A stretch of 27,048 nt of DNA from Bathymodiolus azoricus thioautotrophic gill symbiont. GTDB lineage: Bacteria > Pseudomonadota > Gammaproteobacteria > PS1 > Pseudothioglobaceae. The stretch is from assembly GCF_001298715.1 (NCBI RefSeq), contig NZ_CDSC02000070.1, forward strand, positions 1 through 27,048. The letters run 5' to 3'. This document shows positions 15,845 to 23,922 of this stretch, in pieces. Each line of letters begins with the position of its first letter. The first letter of the stretch is position 1. Under the pieces are notes generated by a model. It ran no database searches and was not told the DNA's origin. It saw only the letters and a list, made by a program, of their open reading frames with translations. A program made the translations under genes and the position numbers.

Positions 15845-16249
15845 ATGAGCACAAAGAAATTTATGTATTTAAACCGTAGGGCACCTTATGGTAGTGTGTA
15901 TGCATTAGAGTCGTTAGAAGTGGTATTGATTGCCGCTGCTTTTGATCAAGATGTCTCTTTATCATTTATTGATGATGGTGTGTATCAACTTGTTGAAGGT
16001 CAAAACCCTGAAGGCATTGGTATGAAAAACTTTTCTAAGACTTTTCATGCGCTTGGCGATTATGATATTAACCAGTTTTATGTATCGGCAGAATCTTTGG
16101 AGGAAAGGGGTTTGAGTCTAGACGACCTTATGCCTTTAGTCTGGGAAGATGAAGATGATGATTGGGCAGAAAAACCAAGTATTAAAGTGGTTTCTAATGT
16201 TGAACTTACTAAAATACTGTCTGAACAAGACGTATGTCTAAGTTTTTAA
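15845..16249 (+). CDS. dsrF: Sulfurtransferase-complex subunit DsrF
   Basis: DsrF is the TusC-like subunit of DsrEFH. The 134-residue protein begins MSTKKFMYLNRRAPYGSVYA, the typical DsrF/TusC start; the APYG motif and the following AFDQDVSLSFIDDGVYQL are conserved. It has only one cysteine, near the C-terminus (residue 131), so the subunit is probably structural and not a sulfur donor. I chose the ATG at 15845 because a GGAG ribosome binding site lies in the end of dsrE and the sequence before it is not DsrF-like. dsrH follows after 11 nt. Confidence 0.93.
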   Translation: MSTKKFMYLNRRAPYGSVYALESLEVVLIAAAFDQDVSLSFIDDGVYQLVEGQNPEGIGMKNFSKTFHALGDYDINQFYVSAESLEERGLSLDDLMPLVWEDEDDDWAEKPSIKVVSNVELTKILSEQDVCLSF

Positions 16250-16260
16250 GGAGTTTTAAT

Positions 16261-16557
16261 ATGTTACATACAGTAAACAAATCATCTTTTGAGCGCAACT
16301 CACTAAAGTCTTGTTTGAATGCAATTGATGACACAAGTGTTATTTTGTTGATTGAAGACGGTGTGATTTCTGCTGCAAATAACGAAAATTCATCTATGCT
16401 TGCTGGTCTTGCTACTGAGGGTAGAGTTTTTGCATTGCAAGAAGATGTTGATGCAAGAGGAATTTCATCAAAAGTTGCAGATAATATCAAATTAGTTGAT
16501 TACGCAGGTTTTGTTGATTTAGTTGAGGAGTACGGGACTACGGTTTCGTGGGTTTAA
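16261..16557 (+). CDS. dsrH: Sulfurtransferase-complex subunit DsrH
   Basis: DsrH is the TusB-like subunit of DsrEFH. The 98-residue protein starts MLHTVNKSSFERNSL, the standard DsrH/TusB opening, and has C18 near the site of the known redox-active DsrH cysteine. The LLIEDGVISA segment (about 34-43) is the conserved core strand and loop. I chose the ATG at 16261 with the AAGGAG ribosome binding site at 16248-16253; the open frame upstream runs into dsrF. It is followed by an unusually long 152-base gap before dsrC. Confidence 0.93.
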   Translation: MLHTVNKSSFERNSLKSCLNAIDDTSVILLIEDGVISAANNENSSMLAGLATEGRVFALQEDVDARGISSKVADNIKLVDYAGFVDLVEEYGTTVSWV

Positions 16558-16607
16558 ATTCGTTTAAAAGAAGCAAATAAGTAGTATTGCTGAGGCTTTG
16601 GATTTTT

Positions 16608-16623
16608 TTTGTATTCATACAAA
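16608..16623. other. Hairpin in the dsrH-dsrC gap
   Basis: TTTGTA and TACAAA flank a TTCA loop, just after a run of eight T residues. With the later short palindrome GTTGA-ATTT-TCAAC at about 16676-16689 it makes the gap before dsrC structured. It is not a standard terminator. Confidence 0.4.
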
Positions 16624-16709
16624 GTCGAAGTTTTGCTTAGTTTGATTCTTTAAGGTGAATTATTTTTTAAAAAGAGTTGAATTTTCAACTGATTACAAAG
16701 GAGTAAAAA

Positions 16710-17033
16710 ATGGCTGATATTTTAGGCGCAGAAGTAGATGAAGAAGGTTTCTTGGTAGACCTTAAAGACTGGACAAAAGAAATTGCTGTAGAAATGGCAA
16801 AAGGTGACGATATTGATTTATCTGAAGAGCATTGGGATGTTATTAATTTCTTGCGTGATTACTTTGAAGAGTACCAGATTGCACCAGCGGTTCGTGTATT
16901 AACAAAAGCAATTGGTAAACAATTTGGTAAAGAAAAAGGCAACTCTAAGTATCTTTATTCTTTATTCCCATACGGTCCTGGTAAGCAAGGTTGTCGTTTT
17001 GCAGGGTTACCAAAGCCTACTGGTTGTATCTAA
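16710..17033 (+). CDS. dsrC: Sulfur carrier protein DsrC
   Basis: DsrC is the substrate-carrying partner of DsrAB: sulfur is bound on its C-terminal arm, released as sulfite by DsrAB, and the arm is then re-oxidised by DsrMKJOP. The 107-residue protein has both essential arm cysteines, C95 (CysB, in KQGCRFAG) and C106 (CysA, in PTGCI), spaced by the invariant 11 residues. The EKGNSKYLYSLFPYGPG loop before the arm is also intact, in contrast to the paralog at 1345-1635. The AAGGAG ribosome binding site is near-perfect. Wide gaps on both sides suggest that dsrC has its own promoter or transcript, which would fit the need for excess DsrC over DsrAB. Confidence 0.97.
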   Translation: MADILGAEVDEEGFLVDLKDWTKEIAVEMAKGDDIDLSEEHWDVINFLRDYFEEYQIAPAVRVLTKAIGKQFGKEKGNSKYLYSLFPYGPGKQGCRFAGLPKPTGCI

Positions 17034-17087
17034 ATATTCATTCTAAAAAATCTAAATTGCCTCGTTATTGACTTTTGCCGTATTAGT

Positions 17088-17168
17088 TATACTGTTTTTC
17101 AGTCAAAGCTTCGCATTTTAGACTTCTTGGAAGAATATTAAAAGAAGCGTCTGTTTTTAGATAGACGC
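17088..17168 (+). promoter_or_regulatory. Possible dsrM promoter and leader hairpin
   Basis: TATACT at 17088-17093 is a fair -10 box. Downstream, GCGTCT (17147-17152) and AGACGC (17163-17168) form a GC-rich stem. An alternative pairing of GACTTCTT (17121-17128) with AAGAAGCGTC (17142-17151) would exclude that stem. This is suggestive of a regulated leader, but no -35 box is convincing. Confidence 0.35.
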
Positions 17169-17200
17169 CTCCCTAATTATTTGAATTTTTTGAGAACAAT

Positions 17201-17974
17201 ATGTCTGTAGTAAGTATTTTTTTTACGGCTTTATTTTATATATCCTTAGTGATATTTCTTGTTGGAATGACAAGGAAAATTTATCAGTATTGGATTACGC
17301 CTGCCCCTCTTAAAATTCCAACTGCACCAACTCCGTTGACACAAACAGGTGTGGTTATGCGTTTAGCACGCGAAGTCGTGTTATTTGAAAGTTTATTTAA
17401 ATCTAATAAATGGACTTGGTTGTTTGGCTGGTTGTTCCATGTAGGTTTGTTATTGGTTTTAATCCGTCATGCTCGTTATTTCTGGCCAGGTGATTTGCCT
17501 GAGATATTTTTATTGGTTCAGCCATTTAAATATGCAGCATTTGCAATGGTAATCGGGCTAATTGGTTTGATGGGTCGTCGTATTGCTGTTGAGCGTATTC
17601 GTTATATCTCAGCACCGTCTGATTATTTAATGTTACTTTTATTGTTAGTGATTGGTGTGAGTGGCGTGGTGATGACATTTACTAGTAATCATACGGATGT
17701 TATTATGGTAAAGGGCTTTGCTTCTGGGTTGTTGAGTTTTGATTGGGCTAATTTGCCAACAGAAGTGCATTTTTTGGTGCATATTTTCTTGGCATTTTCA
17801 TTGTTAGCAATTTTTCCAATTTCAAAATTATTACATGTGCCAGGTATTTTCTTTAGCCCAACACGCAATCAAGTTGATAATGCACGCAAAAAACGACACA
17901 TTTCACCATGGGCACTAAAGCAAGAACAAGAGCAGGAAGTTAGGTTAAATGAAACATTAGGTAAGGACGAATAA
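17201..17974 (+). CDS. dsrM: DsrM, heme b membrane subunit
   Basis: DsrM is the NarI-like quinone-reactive cytochrome b of the DsrMKJOP complex. The 257-residue protein has about five membrane segments (1-22, 72-90, 108-126, 140-160, 188-208) and histidines positioned as heme ligand candidates (H80 and H90 in the second segment, H190 and H194 in the last). The N-terminal MTRKIYQYWITPAPLKIPTAP is typical of the family. It precedes dsrK by 1 nt, and DsrMK forms the core module. Confidence 0.95.
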   Translation: MSVVSIFFTALFYISLVIFLVGMTRKIYQYWITPAPLKIPTAPTPLTQTGVVMRLAREVVLFESLFKSNKWTWLFGWLFHVGLLLVLIRHARYFWPGDLPEIFLLVQPFKYAAFAMVIGLIGLMGRRIAVERIRYISAPSDYLMLLLLLVIGVSGVVMTFTSNHTDVIMVKGFASGLLSFDWANLPTEVHFLVHIFLAFSLLAIFPISKLLHVPGIFFSPTRNQVDNARKKRHISPWALKQEQEQEVRLNETLGKDE

Positions 17975-17975
17975 C

Positions 17976-19571
17976 ATGGCAAAAGATTTCGAAGTACCAA
18001 AATTACCCACTTATTTAGAAATTCCTGAGATTAACGAAGGTGTTATGGCTGGTGATGGCCCGTTTAAATCCGTTGAAGAATTTCAAAAACCTTTAGGCTT
18101 CCCAGGTGAGAAAGTTGAGAATTGGCAAGAGGTGGCAATTAACAAAATGGGCGATCTTAAGTCTAAATATCGCTCTGTTCAAGTTTTCTTAGATGCTTGC
18201 GTAAAGTGTGGTGCTTGTACTGATAAGTGTCATTATTTCTTGGGTTCTTCCGATCCTAAAAATATGCCAGTAGCGCGCCAAGATTTATTCAGAAGTGTAT
18301 ATCGTCGTCACTTTACTTTTGCGGGTAAATATTTCCCTAAATTAGTGGGTGCTAAAGAGCTAGATGATGCCATGTTGGATGATTGGTATAACTACTTTCA
18401 TCAGTGTTCACAATGTCGCCGTTGCAGTGTATTTTGCCCATATGGTATTGATACTGCTGAGATTTCAATGGCGGCTCGTGAAGTATTAGATGCAGTTGGT
18501 GTTGGTCAAAAATATTGCAACCAAATTTTAGGTAAGGCAATCACAGTAGGTAACAACCTAGGTTTGCCTGAGCCAGCCTTGCGAGATACTTTACTTGACC
18601 TTGAAGAAGAGATTGAAGAAGAAACAGGCATTGCAGTTAAATACCCGTTAGACCAAAAAGGTGCAGAGATTTTACTCATCACGCCATCAGCAGATTTCTT
18701 TGCTGAACCGCATATTGATGGCTTGATCGGTTATGGCAAAGTTTTTCATCAAGATGGTGTTAGTTGGACCATGAGTTCTTATGCATCTGAAGGTGCGAAC
18801 TTTGGTATGTTTATTGGTTCTTACGATATTATGCGTAAGGCGGCTTTGAGAATTCGTAAAGCGGCGCTTGATTTAGAGGTTTCTCGTGTTATGGTGGGTG
18901 AGTGTGGGCACGCTTGGCGTGTGGCATATAGTTTTTGGAATACCTTAACAGGTGTAGGTGCTGGTGCAAGTGCAAGTGATGAATTTAGTGCAAAATTACA
19001 AAAGCAATTAGATTCTCGCTACCCACAACCACAACACATTATTGAATACACACACGACTTAATTCAACGCGGTAGGTTAGAATTTGATAAATCCGCTAAT
19101 GACGATAGAACAGTTACTTTCCACGACTCTTGTAATGTTGCTCGGGCGACTAATATGGGCGGTATTCCAAATGGTCAATTTATCCTTCCTCGTGAAGTGA
19201 TTAAAGCTGTTTGTAATAACTATGTGGATATGGAACGAAGCACGATTATGGAATCAACATTTTGTTGTGGCGGTGGTGGTGGCTTATTAACAGATGATTT
19301 AATGGAGATTCGTATTAAAGGTGCTATGCCGAGAATGCAAGCATTGAAGGAAGTAGAAAAAACTGACGCTGTTAATACACTGGTTGCCATTTGTGCAATC
19401 TGTAAATCACAGTTCAGCAAAGTGTTACCAAAATTTGATTTTGATCCCTATATGATTGTCAGTGCTCATCAGTTAGTGAGTGAGGCAATTATTATGGACA
19501 AACCACAAACAGATGATTCTCCATCCGAAGAGGTAGAAGAAGCATCAGTAGAAACAGAAACTGCAGAATAA
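17976..19571 (+). CDS. dsrK: DsrK, iron-sulfur catalytic subunit
   Basis: DsrK is the HdrD-like cytoplasmic subunit that is believed to act on the DsrC disulfide or trisulfide. The 531-residue protein has two regular [4Fe-4S] motifs, CVKCGACTDKC (C75, C78, C81, C85) and CSQCRRCSVFC (C144, C147, C150, C154). It also has CCG-domain cysteines in STFCCGGGGG (C430, C431) and CAICK (C473, C476), which hold the special cluster for thiol and disulfide chemistry. The C-terminal 35 residues are acidic and low in complexity (DDSPSEEVEEASVETETAE), a tail that is not part of the catalytic fold. dsrL follows after 15 nt. Confidence 0.96.
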   Translation: MAKDFEVPKLPTYLEIPEINEGVMAGDGPFKSVEEFQKPLGFPGEKVENWQEVAINKMGDLKSKYRSVQVFLDACVKCGACTDKCHYFLGSSDPKNMPVARQDLFRSVYRRHFTFAGKYFPKLVGAKELDDAMLDDWYNYFHQCSQCRRCSVFCPYGIDTAEISMAAREVLDAVGVGQKYCNQILGKAITVGNNLGLPEPALRDTLLDLEEEIEEETGIAVKYPLDQKGAEILLITPSADFFAEPHIDGLIGYGKVFHQDGVSWTMSSYASEGANFGMFIGSYDIMRKAALRIRKAALDLEVSRVMVGECGHAWRVAYSFWNTLTGVGAGASASDEFSAKLQKQLDSRYPQPQHIIEYTHDLIQRGRLEFDKSANDDRTVTFHDSCNVARATNMGGIPNGQFILPREVIKAVCNNYVDMERSTIMESTFCCGGGGGLLTDDLMEIRIKGAMPRMQALKEVEKTDAVNTLVAICAICKSQFSKVLPKFDFDPYMIVSAHQLVSEAIIMDKPQTDDSPSEEVEEASVETETAE

Positions 19572-19586
19572 ATAAGGAGATTTGAT

Positions 19587-21548
19587 ATGCAAAAAAACCC
19601 ATACGGACAAATTTATAAAGGCGACAATCACACATTTAGAATGTTTAAGGATGAGGGTGACGACCAAGGTAGCGTGCCATGGAATCAAAAGATTTTTCAA
19701 AATGATGAATCGCATAAATGTCCAACTTATGTGAGCCAAACGCCGCCTTGTCAAGGCTCTTGCCCTTCTGGTCACAATGTTCGTGGTTGGTTGGATATTG
19801 TTCGTGGTATAGAAAAGCCTTCTGGCGATCTATCATGGCAGGAATATGCGTTTCGTCGTTCAACGGATGCAAACCCATTTCCATCAGTAATGGGGCGTGT
19901 TTGTCCAGCGCCTTGTGAAGACGGCTGTAACCGTAATGAAGTTGAAGACACAGTTGGTATCAATGCGGTAGAACAATTTATTGGCGATACTGCAAAAGAA
20001 AAAGGTTATAAATTTGAATTTGATGCTAAAGATACAGGCAAAAAAGTTGCTATTATTGGTGGCGGTTGTGGTGGTTTAACAGCAGCATTACAATTACGCA
20101 AACAAGGTCACAGTGTGACTGTATTTGAAAAATATGACCAGTTGGGCGGTATGATGATGTATGGTATTCCTGATTATCGTGTACCACGCGATGTGTTAAA
20201 GCACGAAATTGACCGTATTATAGAAACAGGCGTTGAGATCAAAATGAACACTAAAGTTGGCGTTGATGTTTCTATGGAAAAATTAGAAAAAGATTACGAT
20301 GCAGTATTATTTGCCATCGGTGCAATGAGTGGTCGTTCACTGCCAATTCCAGGTGGTGAAGCAGGTAACTGTGTATCAGGTGTTGCATTTCTTGAAGCCT
20401 ATAATCAAGGACGCTTAAAGCACATCACAGGCAAAGTGATTTGTATCGGTGGCGGCGATACTTCAATCGATGTTGTCTCTGTTGCGCGTCGTTTGGGTAA
20501 CATTGAAAATATTGCCGAAAAGGACCGTCCTGAGCGTGTTATTTTTGATGATACAGCGCACGATGTAGTTGATACTTCTAAGCGCTTAGGTGCAGATGTA
20601 CTACTAACAACACGCTCAACCATTGAAAATATGCCAGCAGCACAAGAAGAAATTGATGATGCAAACCGTGAAGGTGTTGAAATTCAAGGGCAATTACAAC
20701 CTGTGGAGGTAGTAACAGATAACGATGGTCGTGCTGTTGCATTGCGCATGGTTCGTTTGGAAGAAGATGGCTCTACACCAATTGAAGGCTCTGAGTTTGA
20801 TATTGAGTGCGAATTAATTGTATCTGCGATTGGTCAAGGCGTTGACGCTGAAGGTATGGATGATTCGTTCTTTAATGAGCGTGGCTTTATTGATGCAGAT
20901 AAGAACTTTCAAGTGCCAAACAAGCCAGGCTTCTTTGTTTGTGGTGATGTGGTTCGTCCACACTTGTTAACCACTGCGATTGGTCAAGCGGGTATTGCGG
21001 CTGATAGTATTGATGACTATCTTGCTGGTAACAGCCAAAAAGCTCGTAGTAAAGTTGATGTGCACTACTTTGATTTAATGGACAAACTCAATGAGTGGGA
21101 TTTATCGCCTACAGAGTATGAGAAGGGTGCATTTGGTGAAGCGACAGACTCTGCAGAATATGCAGTACATAACTATGAAGACCGTTCATTTGCGTCAATC
21201 ATTCCACATACAGAATTATTCTTAGGGCACTTTGATAATGAAGAGCGTAATGCAAGAAACCATAAAACGGTTGATGTTGACAATGTGCTTGGTAACTTCG
21301 AAGAACGCTTAATTGGTTATAGTGAAGAAGAGGCAAAGGCTGAGTCAGGTCGTTGTATGTCTTGTGGCCTGTGTTTTGAATGTGATAACTGTGTGATGTA
21401 TTGCCCACAAGATGCAGTATTTAAGGTTAAGAAAGACCAGGCAACACTAGGTCGTTATGTTGACACTGATTACAACAAATGTATTGGTTGTCATATCTGT
21501 GCCGATGTATGCCCAACAGGCTACATTCAAATGGGACTTGGTGAATAA
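19587..21548 (+). CDS. dsrL: DsrL, NAD(P)H:acceptor oxidoreductase
   Basis: DsrL is the soluble flavoprotein that works with rDsrAB in sulfur oxidisers and couples sulfur oxidation to NAD(P)+. The 653-residue protein has an N-terminal GltD-like cysteine region (C45, C55, C59, CPAPCEDGC at 106-114), FAD-binding IGGGCGGLTAALQLRKQGH (about 157-175), a nucleotide site CIGGGDTSIDVVSVARR (about 286-302), a second FAD motif FVCGDVVRPH, and a C-terminal ferredoxin domain with six closely spaced cysteines in CMSCGLCFECDNC...C (from C590) and CIGCHICADVC (C632, C635, C638, C642). It is a distant paralog of the GltD encoded at 11291. Its presence supports the oxidative direction of this Dsr system. Confidence 0.96.
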   Translation: MQKNPYGQIYKGDNHTFRMFKDEGDDQGSVPWNQKIFQNDESHKCPTYVSQTPPCQGSCPSGHNVRGWLDIVRGIEKPSGDLSWQEYAFRRSTDANPFPSVMGRVCPAPCEDGCNRNEVEDTVGINAVEQFIGDTAKEKGYKFEFDAKDTGKKVAIIGGGCGGLTAALQLRKQGHSVTVFEKYDQLGGMMMYGIPDYRVPRDVLKHEIDRIIETGVEIKMNTKVGVDVSMEKLEKDYDAVLFAIGAMSGRSLPIPGGEAGNCVSGVAFLEAYNQGRLKHITGKVICIGGGDTSIDVVSVARRLGNIENIAEKDRPERVIFDDTAHDVVDTSKRLGADVLLTTRSTIENMPAAQEEIDDANREGVEIQGQLQPVEVVTDNDGRAVALRMVRLEEDGSTPIEGSEFDIECELIVSAIGQGVDAEGMDDSFFNERGFIDADKNFQVPNKPGFFVCGDVVRPHLLTTAIGQAGIAADSIDDYLAGNSQKARSKVDVHYFDLMDKLNEWDLSPTEYEKGAFGEATDSAEYAVHNYEDRSFASIIPHTELFLGHFDNEERNARNHKTVDVDNVLGNFEERLIGYSEEEAKAESGRCMSCGLCFECDNCVMYCPQDAVFKVKKDQATLGRYVDTDYNKCIGCHICADVCPTGYIQMGLGE

Positions 21549-21569
21549 TTAACCAGATAGAGAGAGATT

Positions 21570-21953
21570 ATGAAGCGTTTACTGATTGTTTTTTTAGCCC
21601 TAACAGTTACCAGTGTATTTGCATATGGTGTTGATAAACACATTAATCTTGGTGATAGAGCTACTGAGTTAAAAAATGAAGGTAAGAGTAGAGGTATTCA
21701 CCCCAGTCTTTCTGAGATTAGAAAAATGCACCCTGAATTTTTATTGCATAAACGCGATAAGACAGTGCATCAAGGTATCCGCACTCGGCGTAATTCGTTA
21801 AAGGAATGTGTTGATTGTCATAGTACCACTAAGAATGACGAGTATGTGCCAATTAATGCACCTGAGCAATTTTGCTCAACTTGCCATCAAAAAGTAGGCA
21901 CGAGTCTAGATTGTTTTTCTTGTCATCGCACTACACCAAAAGAGGATTTATAA
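21570..21953 (+). CDS. dsrJ: DsrJ, periplasmic triheme cytochrome c
   Basis: DsrJ is the periplasmic triheme c-type cytochrome of DsrMKJOP. The 127-residue protein has an N-terminal signal or anchor (residues 1-18) and exactly three heme motifs: CVDCH (80-84), CSTCH (102-106) and CFSCH (115-119). Allochromatium DsrJ is reported to have an unusual His/Cys-ligated heme using a cysteine at position 46. Here there is no cysteine outside the heme motifs, and the corresponding region reads GIHPSLSEIRKMHPEF, so that ligand is absent, perhaps replaced by H44, H54 or a methionine. The stop overlaps the dsrO start by one base. Confidence 0.94.
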   Translation: MKRLLIVFLALTVTSVFAYGVDKHINLGDRATELKNEGKSRGIHPSLSEIRKMHPEFLLHKRDKTVHQGIRTRRNSLKECVDCHSTTKNDEYVPINAPEQFCSTCHQKVGTSLDCFSCHRTTPKEDL

Positions 21954-22681
21954 TGAGTAAAAAGCTAAATCGTCGCGATTTTATTAAGAGTACAACGGCT
22001 GTTACAGCAGGTGTAGCAACGATTTCCAGCGGTATCACGCTAACAACTTTTGCCGCTGAGGATAGTCCGGTGACTAACGAAAAGCGTTGGGGGATGTTAA
22101 TTGATACCAACAAATTGACTGAATCCAATATTGATGATATGGTCAATGTTTGTCAAGAAGAGAATGGCTGGGGCAGTGAAACGCATTCTACGGGCGCTCA
22201 AAAGCCAGATTGGATTAAAAAAGTTAAAGTGAGAGATAAAACCACTGGTAAGATTGATATGTTGCCAATGATGTGTCAGCACTGTGAACAACCACCTTGT
22301 GTGGATGTTTGCCCAACTAATGCTTCAATGAAACGCGAAGATGGCGTTGTGTTGGTGGATAAGCACTTATGTATTGGTTGTCGCTATTGTATGATGGCTT
22401 GCCCTTATGGTTCGCGTTCATTTGTGCATGAAGATTTAAGCAATCAAAAAGAACATATGCCCCGCGGCAAAGGCACAGTTGAGTCGTGCACACTTTGTGT
22501 ACATCGTGTTGATAAAGGTGGCATACCAGCCTGTGCTGAAGCGGTAAGCAGTGATGGTGTTATTTTTGGCGATTTATATGATGCTAATAGTAAGATTAAT
22601 CAAACACTCAAGAAAATTCAATCTACACAAATCAGAGCAGATTTAAATCTGAATACTGGTATTCGCTATAGCGGAATTTAA
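21953..22681 (+). CDS. dsrO: DsrO, periplasmic ferredoxin-like subunit
   Basis: DsrO is the Tat-exported iron-sulfur subunit of DsrMKJOP that relays electrons in the periplasm. The 242-residue protein has a Tat signal NRRDFIKST (6-14) and a cleavage-like AEDS near 35. Two clusters are complete: CQHCEQPPCVDVC (C108, C111, C116, C120) and CIGCRYCMMAC (C140, C143, C146, C150). The N-terminal motif expected after MLIDTNK has lost its first three cysteines and keeps only C67; the last motif keeps C179, C182 and C194 but has V198 in place of the fourth. In this fold those two motifs share two clusters, so the pattern removes one cluster and leaves the other intact, giving three. I chose the ATG at 21953 (TAATG junction with dsrJ, AGAGGA ribosome binding site). 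Confidence 0.94.
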   Translation: MSKKLNRRDFIKSTTAVTAGVATISSGITLTTFAAEDSPVTNEKRWGMLIDTNKLTESNIDDMVNVCQEENGWGSETHSTGAQKPDWIKKVKVRDKTTGKIDMLPMMCQHCEQPPCVDVCPTNASMKREDGVVLVDKHLCIGCRYCMMACPYGSRSFVHEDLSNQKEHMPRGKGTVESCTLCVHRVDKGGIPACAEAVSSDGVIFGDLYDANSKINQTLKKIQSTQIRADLNLNTGIRYSGI

Positions 22682-22699
22682 AAGGTTTAAAGAGCAATT

Positions 22700-23902
22700 A
22701 TGAATATTCGTTATCAACAAATAAAAGGTAGGAGTTTAGGTTTTTATGCACTTATTGCAGGCTTAGGCATTTTTATTTTAGCCACATTGGGTAGTGTATA
22801 TTTTATAGAGCATCATGGACACTATGTGACTGGCATGAGTAACCGTTTTGTATGGGGTATGCCACATGTATTTGCTCTATTTTTAATTATTTCTGCCTCA
22901 GGGGCACTTAATGTTGCTTCAATTGCATCGGTATTTCAGAAGAAACTTTATAAACCTTTGTCTCGTTTGTCAGGCTTGGTATCGTTGGCGTTATTAATGG
23001 GTGGTTTAATGGTTTTGGTGCTTGATTTGGGTCGTCCTGATCGCCTAATTGTGGCTATGACAGAATATAACTTTAAGTCAATTTTTGCTTGGAATATTAT
23101 TTTATATAACGGTTTCTTTGTTGTTGTTGCGGTGTATTTGTGGATGATGTTTGAGCGCCGATTAAATAAATTTACCTTCAAAGCAGGTTTAATAGCATTT
23201 ACTTGGCGCTTGATTTTAACCACTGGTACAGGCTCTATCTTTGGTTTTTTAGTAGCGCGTCAAGCGTATGATGCGGTGATTATGGCGCCAATGTTTATTA
23301 TTATGTCATTTGCCTTTGGTTTGGCTTTCTTTATCTTGATTTTAATGGCAAGTTACAAATGGAGTGAGCGTCCATTGGGTGATGCGATTGTTAATCGTCT
23401 GGGTAATTTATTAGGTGTGTTTGTAGCGGCAGTTATGTATTTTGTTGCAGTTAAACACTTAGGTAGTATGTATTTAGCTGAGAATGCCGGTATTGAAAAC
23501 TTTATTTTATTTGGCGAGCATATTTATACACCTTTATTTTGGTACGCTCAGATTATTTTGGGTGGATTAATTCCAATGGCATTAATTTACCATCCAGCAC
23601 TTAGGGGCAATCGTTCTACTTTGGGTTTGGCTTCACTTTTAGTATTGATTGGTGGTGTTGTTCAGTTGTATGTGATTATCATTGGTGGCCAAGCTTACCC
23701 AATGGAAATGTTCCCAGGTAAAGAAATCTTAGAAGGTTATGGCGATATTGCTGCTTATTCACCATCGCTTGCTGAAATCGTTTTAGGTATTGGTGGTGTT
23801 GCTGTGGCACTCATTGCGGTGACTTTTTTAGTGAAATTCCTGCCATTTTTGCCTGAAAGTCTTGCAGATGAAATCTCAGACCCTCACTATAAAACCAAGT
23901 AA
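22700..23902 (+). CDS. dsrP: DsrP, NrfD-type integral membrane subunit
   Basis: DsrP is the NrfD/PsrC-like multi-span quinone-interacting subunit of DsrMKJOP and partner of DsrO. The 400-residue protein has about ten hydrophobic spans and is free of cofactor motifs except for membrane histidines (EHHGHYVTGM near 33-42 in the first loop, H51 in WGMPHVFALF). The charged loop LDLGRPDR (about 108-115) is characteristic of the NrfD family. It follows dsrO by 18 nt and precedes dsrN by 20 nt. Confidence 0.95.
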   Translation: MNIRYQQIKGRSLGFYALIAGLGIFILATLGSVYFIEHHGHYVTGMSNRFVWGMPHVFALFLIISASGALNVASIASVFQKKLYKPLSRLSGLVSLALLMGGLMVLVLDLGRPDRLIVAMTEYNFKSIFAWNIILYNGFFVVVAVYLWMMFERRLNKFTFKAGLIAFTWRLILTTGTGSIFGFLVARQAYDAVIMAPMFIIMSFAFGLAFFILILMASYKWSERPLGDAIVNRLGNLLGVFVAAVMYFVAVKHLGSMYLAENAGIENFILFGEHIYTPLFWYAQIILGGLIPMALIYHPALRGNRSTLGLASLLVLIGGVVQLYVIIIGGQAYPMEMFPGKEILEGYGDIAAYSPSLAEIVLGIGGVAVALIAVTFLVKFLPFLPESLADEISDPHYKTK

Positions 23903-23922
23903 AAAACACTCTATAACGAGGT

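Noticed and set aside
21872..21952. Longer start of dsrO inside dsrJ
   Set aside because: The Tat signal begins with MSKKLNRRDF at 21953; the upstream residues come from a shifted reading of the dsrJ heme region.
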